A stretch of DNA of 5,811 nucleotides from Lachnospiraceae bacterium UBA6452. GTDB taxonomy: Bacteria; Bacillota; Clostridia; Lachnospirales; Lachnospiraceae. A program made the position numbers and the translations under genes. Positions within the stretch are counted from its first letter, which is position 1; every line of letters begins with the position of its first letter. The notes under the pieces were generated by a model. That model had not been told where the DNA came from. It saw only the letters and a list, made by a program, of their open reading frames with translations, and made no database searches. The stretch covers positions 1 to 5,811 of the forward strand of contig DJNY01000130.1 of the NCBI GenBank assembly GCA_002441865.1. The letters run 5' to 3'. Shown here piece by piece: positions 1 through 4,898 of the stretch.

Positions 1-12
1 TCTGCCACATAT

Positions 13-1644
13 TTACTTACGCACCAGTTCCAGACAACATAAAACCGTCAGAAAATAACTGCTCAGATAAAATCCAAAATAATACATAAAGAACATGGCC
101 GGTGCAGTAAGAAAAATGAGGACAAGCTGGGGCAGTGTCAGCAGGATCAGAATGATGCAAAGCACATATCTGTCTGCAGATCCGGGTTGCTTTTTCCACA
201 TGCGGAGTGCTGCAATACAGCTGGAAAGAAGCAGTACCAGCAAAAAGATGGCACCGGGAATACAGTTGTAAAAGACCGGAAGCAGTACGTTTGTCTGAAT
301 ATGATCCTGTTCATAATGGCGGCATGCAAGAAAAGAAATCGTTTTTTCGCGCAGCTTCTGTCCGAAAGGTGGGTTCATAAAGACAAAATAGGACTTGTAG
401 TCATTGCCATAGTAGACAAGTTTGTTGATCGCATCGATGCATTCTCCGCCCGGATGGTTGATATAGCCCGGATACAGACCGTTTGTATAAGCAAATGTCT
501 GCCATCTGTATTTCAGAAATTTATCCGGGTTATAAATGATGAGCCGCAGGGAAGCCTGCATAAAGCGGTTTAAGGTCTCCTTTGGCAGGACGTCATCAAT
601 ATTCCAGTACTGGCTGATATTTCTGACACTTGCCGTGCGGCGGAGCAAAGATGCATCCACGAGCTCATTGATCGTCATGACATCGTCATAAACGCATGGT
701 CCTTTTAAATCCTCGACTTCCGTAAATAAATTTGCCACCGGATTTAAGACAAGTGAGATCGGATATTTATTGCTTCCGTTTAATGCAATCTTGTTCGGCA
801 CATTGCAGAACACAAAGAAGATAAGTGATAACACCAGCATACAGACTGCCTGCTTCAGATGTATTTTTTTCAGAAGCAGGAAGGCAAGGGGCAGGAATGC
901 GACCAGGTAAATAAATTCGCTGCGCCATGCACAAAGAAGACCGGTCAGGGCAGACAGGATCAGAAGCCATTTACCGGAAAAACGATCTGTTTTGGTAAGG
1001 TAGTAAACTTTTTCGAGGATCAGCAGAAAGATCCAGCCGACCAGCGTAGCACGCAATGTAAATAAGTTGCCGTCGATGACAGGCAGCAGGATAAAAGGCA
1101 AAAATAGGAAAAATCGTTTTTTGCCGGAAAGCACAGTAAACAGATCGTGCATGATCACAGCAAAGATCGTGCAGATGAGCAGAAGCTGGATAAAGGTAAT
1201 GGATGCCATGGAAGGGAAAAACAGAAGGGCAACCATATAAAACAGGCTGGTAATACCGGACTGTGCACCGGACATGGTAAAAGAGAGTGCAGCACGGATC
1301 ACATAGAATTCATCCCCCTTAAAAATACCCGGCCATGTCAGCAGCCAGAAAATACCCATAAACAGGAAATATCCGGCAAAGAAACGGAAATAGGAGAGAA
1401 AAATCCTGTTTTTCTTTCCTATATAATATAAGGCATGGGTCAGGCACAGATAAAAGAAATATGTAAATAAAACGGCGAGCAGAACAATACCGCCGATGTA
1501 AAGCCGGGAATGCTCTGTCCAGGTAAATGTAACCAGATCGCGCCCTCTGACCAGCAGAACATGAAGACCTGTCAGAAAAAGAGAAAGAATTGCAAAAGCG
1601 GGTTTTAAAATTGAAGTTTTTTTGGAAGCATTTGTTGTCATCAT
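13..1644 (-). CDS. Polytopic membrane protein, GT-C / DUF6020-like glycosyltransferase candidate
   Basis: This is a 543-residue integral membrane protein. Hydrophobic segments lie near residues 14-32, 48-75, 83-103, 132-170 (probably two), 179-214 (two), 226-281 (two or three), 456-480, 493-513 and 515-538. A mostly polar stretch at about 282-455 is probably one large extracytoplasmic domain. A WPGIFKGDE motif at 104-112 puts two acidic residues (D111, E112) just after an early membrane helix. Membrane GT-C glycosyltransferases, which use polyprenyl-linked sugars, carry their catalytic acid in a similar place, and DUF6020 proteins have a comparable PG...D motif there. Further family-like features are R241-S-E243 and a YPG at 391-393. 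A role in cell-envelope glycan modification is inference. The start is a double ATG (1644 and 1641). AGGAG at 1649-1653 lies 4 nt from the first and 7 nt from the second, so the second may be the true start. The gene diverges from yceD and appears to have its own promoter. The reading frame is certain, the function is not. Confidence 0.9.
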   Translation of the reverse strand: MMTTNASKKTSILKPAFAILSLFLTGLHVLLVRGRDLVTFTWTEHSRLYIGGIVLLAVLFTYFFYLCLTHALYYIGKKNRIFLSYFRFFAGYFLFMGIFWLLTWPGIFKGDEFYVIRAALSFTMSGAQSGITSLFYMVALLFFPSMASITFIQLLLICTIFAVIMHDLFTVLSGKKRFFLFLPFILLPVIDGNLFTLRATLVGWIFLLILEKVYYLTKTDRFSGKWLLILSALTGLLCAWRSEFIYLVAFLPLAFLLLKKIHLKQAVCMLVLSLIFFVFCNVPNKIALNGSNKYPISLVLNPVANLFTEVEDLKGPCVYDDVMTINELVDASLLRRTASVRNISQYWNIDDVLPKETLNRFMQASLRLIIYNPDKFLKYRWQTFAYTNGLYPGYINHPGGECIDAINKLVYYGNDYKSYFVFMNPPFGQKLREKTISFLACRHYEQDHIQTNVLLPVFYNCIPGAIFLLVLLLSSCIAALRMWKKQPGSADRYVLCIILILLTLPQLVLIFLTAPAMFFMYYFGFYLSSYFLTVLCCLELVRK

Positions 1645-1700
1645 AAATCTCCTAAAGGTTCTATCTGATATCGTATCGATCGGTGATCTTCATTTCCTTC

Positions 1701-1729
1701 AATATAGCATAGACAGCTTTGTTTGACAA
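1701..1729 (-). promoter_or_regulatory. Sigma-A promoter for the membrane protein gene
   Basis: Read on the minus strand, TTGTCA (1729-1724) is separated by 17 nt from TATATT (1706-1701). A TGC directly before the -10 box makes it an extended -10 promoter. Each box differs from consensus at one base. Transcription should start near 1694, leaving a leader of about 50 nt before the ATG at 1644. Confidence 0.7.
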
Positions 1730-1770
1730 ATGGGACGGGAAGCTTTATGAGAAAAATTGTATAAATGCAG

Positions 1771-1799
1771 TTGACAAACCACAGGGGCATATGTATAAT
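1771..1799 (+). promoter_or_regulatory. Consensus sigma-A promoter for yceD-rpmF
   Basis: TTGACA at 1771-1776 and TATAAT at 1794-1799 are separated by exactly 17 nt, so both boxes and the spacer match the housekeeping consensus. The predicted start near 1806 gives a leader of only about 20 nt, just enough to hold the AGGAG ribosome binding site at 1815-1819. This suggests strong, largely constitutive transcription with no room for a leader-based switch, as expected for a ribosomal protein operon. Confidence 0.9.
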
Positions 1800-1825
1800 T
1801 GTTTGAGTGTGGATAGGAGTATGCT

Positions 1826-2335
1826 ATGCTTTATAACCTGACTGGTATATTATCAAGTGAAGAAAAGGTAGAAAAGCTGACAGTTCCATATGACAATGAG
1901 ACTGTGAGCAACGGATTGGATTCCTATAAGATTCTGGAAAAATCCGATCTGACTTTAACACTTGCCAATAAGGCAAAAGGTGAAGTGGAAGCAGAAGGTG
2001 AGATTTCCTTGGTGTGTGAGATCCCATGTGATCGCTGTCTGAAGCCTGTTAAGGTTCCTTTTTCTTTAAAGATAAGCGAGTACCTGAAGGAGAGCGACTT
2101 TGAAGACCCTGAAAAGATGGAGGAAATGCCATTTGTTGAGGGCTTTTCACTGGATACGGATGCTCTTATAAACAACGAAATTATTGTAAACTGGCCGATG
2201 AAGGTTTTGTGCAAGCCCGACTGCAAAGGAATCTGCAGGGTGTGCGGTAAAAACCTGAATGAGGGGGACTGTGGATGTGATACATTCGTTCCGGACCCGC
2301 GTATGGCAGTAATAAAAGATATCTTTAACGCGTGA
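1826..2335 (+). CDS. yceD: YceD / DUF177 family protein, linked to 23S rRNA and 50S biogenesis
   Basis: This 169-residue protein is full length for the DUF177 (YceD) family, whose gene usually sits directly before rpmF. The family is associated with 23S rRNA accumulation; its biochemical mechanism is not settled. The family signature CDRCL lies at residues 68-72, with C64 just before it. An acidic middle segment follows (about 84-110). The C-terminus has a cysteine cluster at C129, C133, C137, C140, C149 and C151, with the usual C-G-x-N-L-N-x-G spacing around 140-147. The cysteines suggest metal binding, which is inference. The start is supported by AGGAG at 1815-1819, 6 nt upstream, and by the consensus promoter. 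The stop at 2333-2335 is 15 nt before rpmF, so the two genes are co-transcribed. Confidence 0.95.
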   Translation: MLYNLTGILSSEEKVEKLTVPYDNETVSNGLDSYKILEKSDLTLTLANKAKGEVEAEGEISLVCEIPCDRCLKPVKVPFSLKISEYLKESDFEDPEKMEEMPFVEGFSLDTDALINNEIIVNWPMKVLCKPDCKGICRVCGKNLNEGDCGCDTFVPDPRMAVIKDIFNA

Positions 2336-2350
2336 TAAGGAGGTGTAACG

Positions 2351-2533
2351 ATGTCCATCTGTCCAAAAAATAAATCTTCTAAAGGTAGAAGAGATAAGAG
2401 AAGAGCAAACTGGAAAATGAGCGCTCCAACACTTGTAAAGTGCTCAAAGTGTGGTGCTTTAATGATGCCTCACAGAGTATGTAAGGCTTGTGGCAGCTAT
2501 AATAAGAAAGAGATCATTTCTGTAGCTGAATAA
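2351..2533 (+). CDS. rpmF: 50S ribosomal protein L32 (bL32)
   Basis: This 60-residue protein is a complete bL32, a component of the large ribosomal subunit near the peptidyl transferase region. The basic N-terminal tail (K6 to R18, with the KGRRDKRRANW block at 11-21) binds rRNA. The C-terminal half is a zinc ribbon with C31, C34, C44 and C47 all present, so this is the zinc-binding form and not the cysteine-free paralogue made under zinc starvation. The ribosome binding site AAGGAGGT at 2337-2344 is a perfect anti-Shine-Dalgarno match 6 nt from the ATG, fitting a highly expressed gene. It follows yceD closely and ends 13 nt before a strong terminator. Confidence 0.98.
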   Translation: MSICPKNKSSKGRRDKRRANWKMSAPTLVKCSKCGALMMPHRVCKACGSYNKKEIISVAE

Positions 2534-2546
2534 TGAATTGCAGAGT

Positions 2547-2583
2547 AAGGCTGTTGCTTTTGAAAGAAAGCAGCAGCCTTTTT
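2547..2583 (+). terminator. Intrinsic terminator of the yceD-rpmF operon
   Basis: A 14-bp stem (2547-2560 with 2567-2580, one G-U pair) closes a 6-nt loop, TGAAAG. It is followed by a run of T at 2579-2583. It starts 13 nt after the rpmF stop. The T run also forms the 5' end of the next hairpin (2579-2618), so the two structures compete for those bases. Confidence 0.9.
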
Positions 2584-2618
2584 GTGTAATAGGAAACTTC
2601 GTTCCTATTACACAAAAA
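2579..2618. repeat. 17-bp perfect hairpin next to the rpmF terminator
   Basis: The left arm TTTTTGTGTAATAGGAA (2579-2595) is exactly complementary to the right arm (2602-2618) across a 6-nt loop, ACTTCG. It overlaps the T run of the terminator. On the minus strand it would equally form a hairpin, so it could affect transcripts from either side. Confidence 0.9.
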
Positions 2619-2631
2619 CGCTCCGCGGGGA

Positions 2632-2746
2632 TGCGCACTGCGGCGTACAATGTAGATGTCGCAAGCATTGTCGTACATTTGCAGAGCAAATGTACGGCGC
2701 AATAACCTGCGCAGCAGGTTATAGAAAAGCGACCGCCGCAGGCGCA
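2632..2746. other. Cloverleaf-like fold: long-range stem enclosing three hairpins
   Basis: CTGCGGCG (2638-2645) is exactly complementary to CGCCGCAG (2734-2741). With A2637 bulged, TGCGC (2632-2636) continues the stem with GCGCA (2742-2746), giving 13 bp in total. The stem encloses hairpins at 2647-2671, 2672-2696 and 2702-2722. The resulting four-way arrangement could form in RNA or in single-stranded DNA. It is not a tRNA: there is no T-loop, no anticodon arm of the right size, and the loops are only 3 nt in two arms. Pairing is visible in the sequence; that it forms in the cell is inference. Confidence 0.6.
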
Positions 2747-2769
2747 AGAATGTGCCAAGGCACATTCTT
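2746..2769. repeat. Short-loop perfect hairpin at the right end of the array
   Basis: AAGAATGTGCC (2746-2756) is complementary to 2759-2769. In practice this is a 10-bp stem with a CAAG loop, because a 2-nt loop is too tight. Several T follow on the plus strand (2768-2771), so it could act as a weak terminator before the plsX promoter. Base 2746 is shared with the cloverleaf closing stem. Confidence 0.8.
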
Positions 2770-2800
2770 TTGTAATAGGAATAGGAAACAGGAACAGAAC

Positions 2801-2829
2801 TTGCAATTTTACCCTGTTTCAAGTATATT
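2801..2829 (+). promoter_or_regulatory. Probable promoter for plsX-acpP-rnc-smc
   Basis: TTGCAA (2801-2806) lies 17 nt before TATATT (2824-2829). A perfect TATAAT also occurs at 2829-2834, but its best -35 partner (TTTACC at 2808-2813) leaves a spacer of only 15 nt. A promoter is expected here because a strong terminator separates plsX from rpmF. A start near 2836 would give a leader of about 40 nt. I see no FapR-type operator. Confidence 0.55.
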
Positions 2830-2877
2830 ATAATATAGCGTTTTTATCATTTTTAGAAAAACAAGGGAGTCGGTAAA

Positions 2878-3900
2878 ATGGCAGAATTGGTAAAAGTAGT
2901 TGTAGATGCCATGGGTGGCGATAATGCACCCAGCGAGATTGTAAAAGGAGCAGTGGAAGCACTTGCGGAGAGCAAAGATATATTTATTTATCTGCTTGGT
3001 GTGGAAGATGCCGTAAAGCAGGAGCTTTCCCAATATACATATGATCAGGAGCGTGTAGAGGTGGTTGCCTGTTCGGAAGTCATTGAGATGGCAGAACCGC
3101 CGGTCAATGCGATCCGTAAAAAGAAGGATTCTTCTATTGTAAAAGGAATGTATATGGTGCGGGAAGGACAGGCAGACGCATTTGTATCTGCCGGCAGTAC
3201 AGGAGCTGTTTTAGTCGGTGGACAGGTTCTTGTTGGCAGGATCAAGGGCGTGGAAAGACCGCCGCTTGCACCATTGATCCCGACAGATAATGAAAGAGGC
3301 TGTTCTCTGCTGATCGATTGTGGTGCGAATGTGGATGCACGTCCGTCTAATCTCGTGCAGTTTGCAAAAATGGGTTCCATTTATATGGAAAGTGTTATGG
3401 GTGTTAAGAATCCAAAGGTTGGTATTGTCAATATCGGTGCGGAAGAAGAAAAGGGAAATGCACTTGTGAAGGAAACATTCCCGCTTTTAAAGGCCTGCCC
3501 GGATATTAATTTTGTGGGCAGCGTGGAAGCCAGAGATATTCCGGCCGGTGTGGTAGATGTCGTGGTATGCGAAGCCTTTACCGGTAATGTGATCTTAAAA
3601 ACGTATGAAGGCGTCGGTGCAACTTTGATCAGCAAGGTAAAGAAAGGTATGATGAGCTCTCTGCGCAGTAAGATCGGTGCGCTCTTGGTAAAGCCTGCAC
3701 TGAAGCAGACACTGAAAGCATTTGATCTGGAGCAGTATGGCGGTGCGCCGATGCTCGGACTGAAGGGACTGGTTGTCAAGACACATGGCAGCAGTAAATC
3801 TGTAGAGATCAAGAATTCTATCCTGCAGTGTGTGACATTCCAGAAACAGCAGATCAATGAGAAGATCAAAGAAAAAATACAGCTTGCGGATGCAAAGTAG
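2878..3900 (+). CDS. plsX: Phosphate acyltransferase PlsX
   Basis: This 340-residue protein has the normal length for PlsX, the peripheral membrane enzyme that turns acyl-ACP and phosphate into acyl-phosphate. PlsY then uses acyl-phosphate to acylate glycerol-3-phosphate in phospholipid synthesis. Family motifs run in order: VDAMGGDNAP at 9-18, the glycine-rich SAGSTGAVL at 104-112, RPPLAPLIP at 127-135, LIDCGANVDA at 145-154, VGSVEARDIP at 213-222, VVCEAFTGNV at 229-238, and YGGAPMLGLKG at 287-297. No key region is missing. The start has AGGGAG at 2864-2869, 8 nt upstream. The acpP gene begins 12 nt downstream, and its ribosome binding site overlaps the plsX stop codon, so the two are translated from one message. 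PlsX uses acyl-ACP as substrate, so the pairing makes metabolic sense. Confidence 0.98.
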   Translation: MAELVKVVVDAMGGDNAPSEIVKGAVEALAESKDIFIYLLGVEDAVKQELSQYTYDQERVEVVACSEVIEMAEPPVNAIRKKKDSSIVKGMYMVREGQADAFVSAGSTGAVLVGGQVLVGRIKGVERPPLAPLIPTDNERGCSLLIDCGANVDARPSNLVQFAKMGSIYMESVMGVKNPKVGIVNIGAEEEKGNALVKETFPLLKACPDINFVGSVEARDIPAGVVDVVVCEAFTGNVILKTYEGVGATLISKVKKGMMSSLRSKIGALLVKPALKQTLKAFDLEQYGGAPMLGLKGLVVKTHGSSKSVEIKNSILQCVTFQKQQINEKIKEKIQLADAK

Positions 3901-3912
3901 GAGGCTTTTCAC

Positions 3913-4152
3913 ATGGAATTTGAAGTATTGCAGGAGGCTCTTGTCGAGGTGATGAATGTGGCACCGAATGAGATCCATATGGATACGACACTGGCCGGGG
4001 ATCTGGGAATAGATTCGCTGGATGCATTTCAGATCATTTTGAAAATTCAGGAAAGACTTTCCATAGAGCTGGATCCGAAAAAGATAGAAAAGGTGGAAAC
4101 TGTCGGACAGGCGGTAAAGCTGCTCGAACAAACCGTGAAAGCAAATCAGTAA
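3913..4152 (+). CDS. acpP: Acyl carrier protein (PlsX-linked, divergent helix II)
   Basis: This 79-residue protein is a single-domain acyl carrier protein. The DSL motif is at 34-36; S35 is the expected site for the 4'-phosphopantetheine arm, which carries growing acyl chains as thioesters. The preceding LAGDLGI segment (27-33) and the later TVGQAVKLLE (63-72) fit the four-helix fold. Helix II reads LDAFQIILKIQERL (36-49), where typical ACPs have a strongly acidic, V-E-L-containing helix. Q40, K44, Q46 and R48 reduce its negative charge, and K56, K57 and K60 follow. It may therefore be a second, specialised ACP beside the one usually found in a fab cluster, which is inference. AGGAGG at 3899-3904 lies 8 nt from the start. 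Confidence 0.92.
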   Translation: MEFEVLQEALVEVMNVAPNEIHMDTTLAGDLGIDSLDAFQIILKIQERLSIELDPKKIEKVETVGQAVKLLEQTVKANQ

Positions 4153-4172
4153 AGACCCTGTAAAGGGTCTTT
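4151..4172 (+). promoter_or_regulatory. Intercistronic hairpin between acpP and rnc
   Basis: AAAGACCC (4151-4158) pairs perfectly with GGGTCTTT (4165-4172) across a TGTAAA loop. The 5' arm begins inside the acpP stop codon, and the 3' arm ends 4 nt before the rnc ribosome binding site (AAGGAG, 4177-4182). The bases after it (CTTC) are a poor T run, so it is more likely a partial terminator, a 3'-end stabiliser or a processing site than a full stop. Confidence 0.7.
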
Positions 4173-4187
4173 CTTCAAGGAGAAAAA

Positions 4188-4886
4188 ATGAATCAATACG
4201 GATTTGATGGACTGGAACAGAAGATTGGATATACCTATACGGATAAAAAGCTTCTGCGTCAGGCAATGACACACACTTCATTTGCCAATGAGCAGAAAAT
4301 GAACAAGCTAAAGAGCTATGAGCGGATCGAGTTTCTGGGGGATGCCATACTGGAAATGGTCAGCAGTGAGTTCTTCTATTTTACCTATCCGGATCTGCCG
4401 GAGGGAAAGCTGACACAGATGCGTGCAAGCAGCGTCTGCGAGCAGGCACTGGCGATCACTGCGCGTGATCTTTCACTGGGCAGTTATATGCTGCTTGGAA
4501 AAGGAGAAGAACTGACTGGTGGGCGTGACAGAGACTCCATTATCGCAGATGGTGTGGAAGCGATCATTGGTTCGATTTATCTGGATGGCGGTCTGGCACC
4601 GGCAAAGAATTTTATCCTGACGCATGTACTGAATGACCTGGAAAAAAAGCAGCTGTTCTATGATGCAAAATCAATTTTGCAGGAAAAGGTACAGATCGGG
4701 CATCTGGGAACGCTTTCTTATAAACTGACCGCAGAAGACGGTCCGGATCATGCAAAACATTTTGCTGTAGAAGCATGGCTGGATGATACGAGGATCGGAA
4801 GCGGAGAAGGACATTCCAAGAAGCTGGCGGAACAGCATGCAGCGTATCAGGCTCTGCTGCAGATGCAGGCGCAGGAAACTAACTAA
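4188..4886 (+). CDS. rnc: Ribonuclease III
   Basis: This 232-residue protein is a complete RNase III, the Mg-dependent dimeric endonuclease that cuts double-stranded RNA in rRNA precursors and some mRNAs. The endonuclease domain covers about residues 5-155. Its signature ERIEFLGDA is at 45-53. By alignment with the E. coli enzyme, the acidic residues E45, E48, D52, D121 and E124 are all present, so it should be active. A double-stranded RNA-binding domain spans about 158-228, with the terminal GEGHSKKLAEQHAA motif at 206-219. AAGGAG at 4177-4182 supports the start at 5 nt spacing. It sits between acpP and smc, a common arrangement in Firmicutes, with smc starting 12 nt after its stop. Confidence 0.98.
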   Translation: MNQYGFDGLEQKIGYTYTDKKLLRQAMTHTSFANEQKMNKLKSYERIEFLGDAILEMVSSEFFYFTYPDLPEGKLTQMRASSVCEQALAITARDLSLGSYMLLGKGEELTGGRDRDSIIADGVEAIIGSIYLDGGLAPAKNFILTHVLNDLEKKQLFYDAKSILQEKVQIGHLGTLSYKLTAEDGPDHAKHFAVEAWLDDTRIGSGEGHSKKLAEQHAAYQALLQMQAQETN

Positions 4887-4898
4887 AGTAGGTGTTTT

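Larger units (their letters stand above)
2579..2781. repeat. Multi-hairpin intergenic element (REP/MITE-like candidate)
   Basis: About 200 bp of the rpmF-plsX gap is almost entirely self-complementary. In order it holds: a 17-bp perfect hairpin (2579-2618); a GC-rich linker with CCGCGG at 2623-2628; a 6-bp hairpin (2647-2671); an 11-bp perfect hairpin with AGA loop (2672-2696); a 9-bp perfect hairpin with GCA loop (2702-2722); a 4-bp hairpin with GCA loop (2734-2744); and a 10- or 11-bp perfect hairpin (2746-2769). TGTAATAGGAA occurs at 2585-2595 and again at 2771-2781. The centre (2619-2745) is visibly richer in G and C than both flanks. Reading frames on both strands cross the region, but they follow the repeat symmetry, lack good ribosome binding sites and resemble no protein family I know. 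The insertion origin and any copy number elsewhere are inference. Confidence 0.75.
2602..2781. repeat. Inverted repeat bounding the hairpin array
   Basis: TTCCTATTACA at 2602-2612 is exactly complementary to TGTAATAGGAA at 2771-2781. After one mismatch (C2613 against T2770), two further A-T pairs follow. This gives inverted ends about 180 bp apart, of the kind seen in small non-autonomous elements. The right arm of the 2579-2618 hairpin is the left end here, so the local hairpin and the long-range pairing exclude each other. I see no clear target-site duplication. Confidence 0.7.

Noticed and set aside
187..573. A 128-codon plus-strand frame opposite the membrane protein gene
   Set aside because: It is the antisense of a long, clearly membrane-type coding sequence and has no recognisable family features.
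2632..2746. tRNA or tRNA-like gene
   Set aside because: The fold is cloverleaf-like, but there is no T-loop consensus, no proper anticodon arm and no CCA-type end; arm and loop sizes are wrong.
2579..2781. CRISPR array
   Set aside because: There are no regularly spaced identical direct repeats with unique spacers; the hairpin stems differ from each other, and no cas gene is present.
2582..2833. An 83-codon plus-strand reading frame, and minus-strand frames at 2459-2806 and 2514-2822
   Set aside because: They run through the hairpin array, with composition set by the palindromes. They have no convincing ribosome binding site and resemble no protein family I know. I treat them as spurious frames in a repeat.
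2834..2877. Leader riboswitch or FapR operator for plsX
   Set aside because: The leader is only about 40 nt and AT-rich. It holds a weak TTTTT / AAAAA symmetry (2841-2862 region) but no known aptamer or FapR-type palindrome.
3595..4281. A 228-codon minus-strand frame opposite plsX, acpP and the start of rnc
   Set aside because: It lies antisense to three clearly conserved genes, crosses their boundaries and has no promoter, ribosome binding site or recognisable domain.
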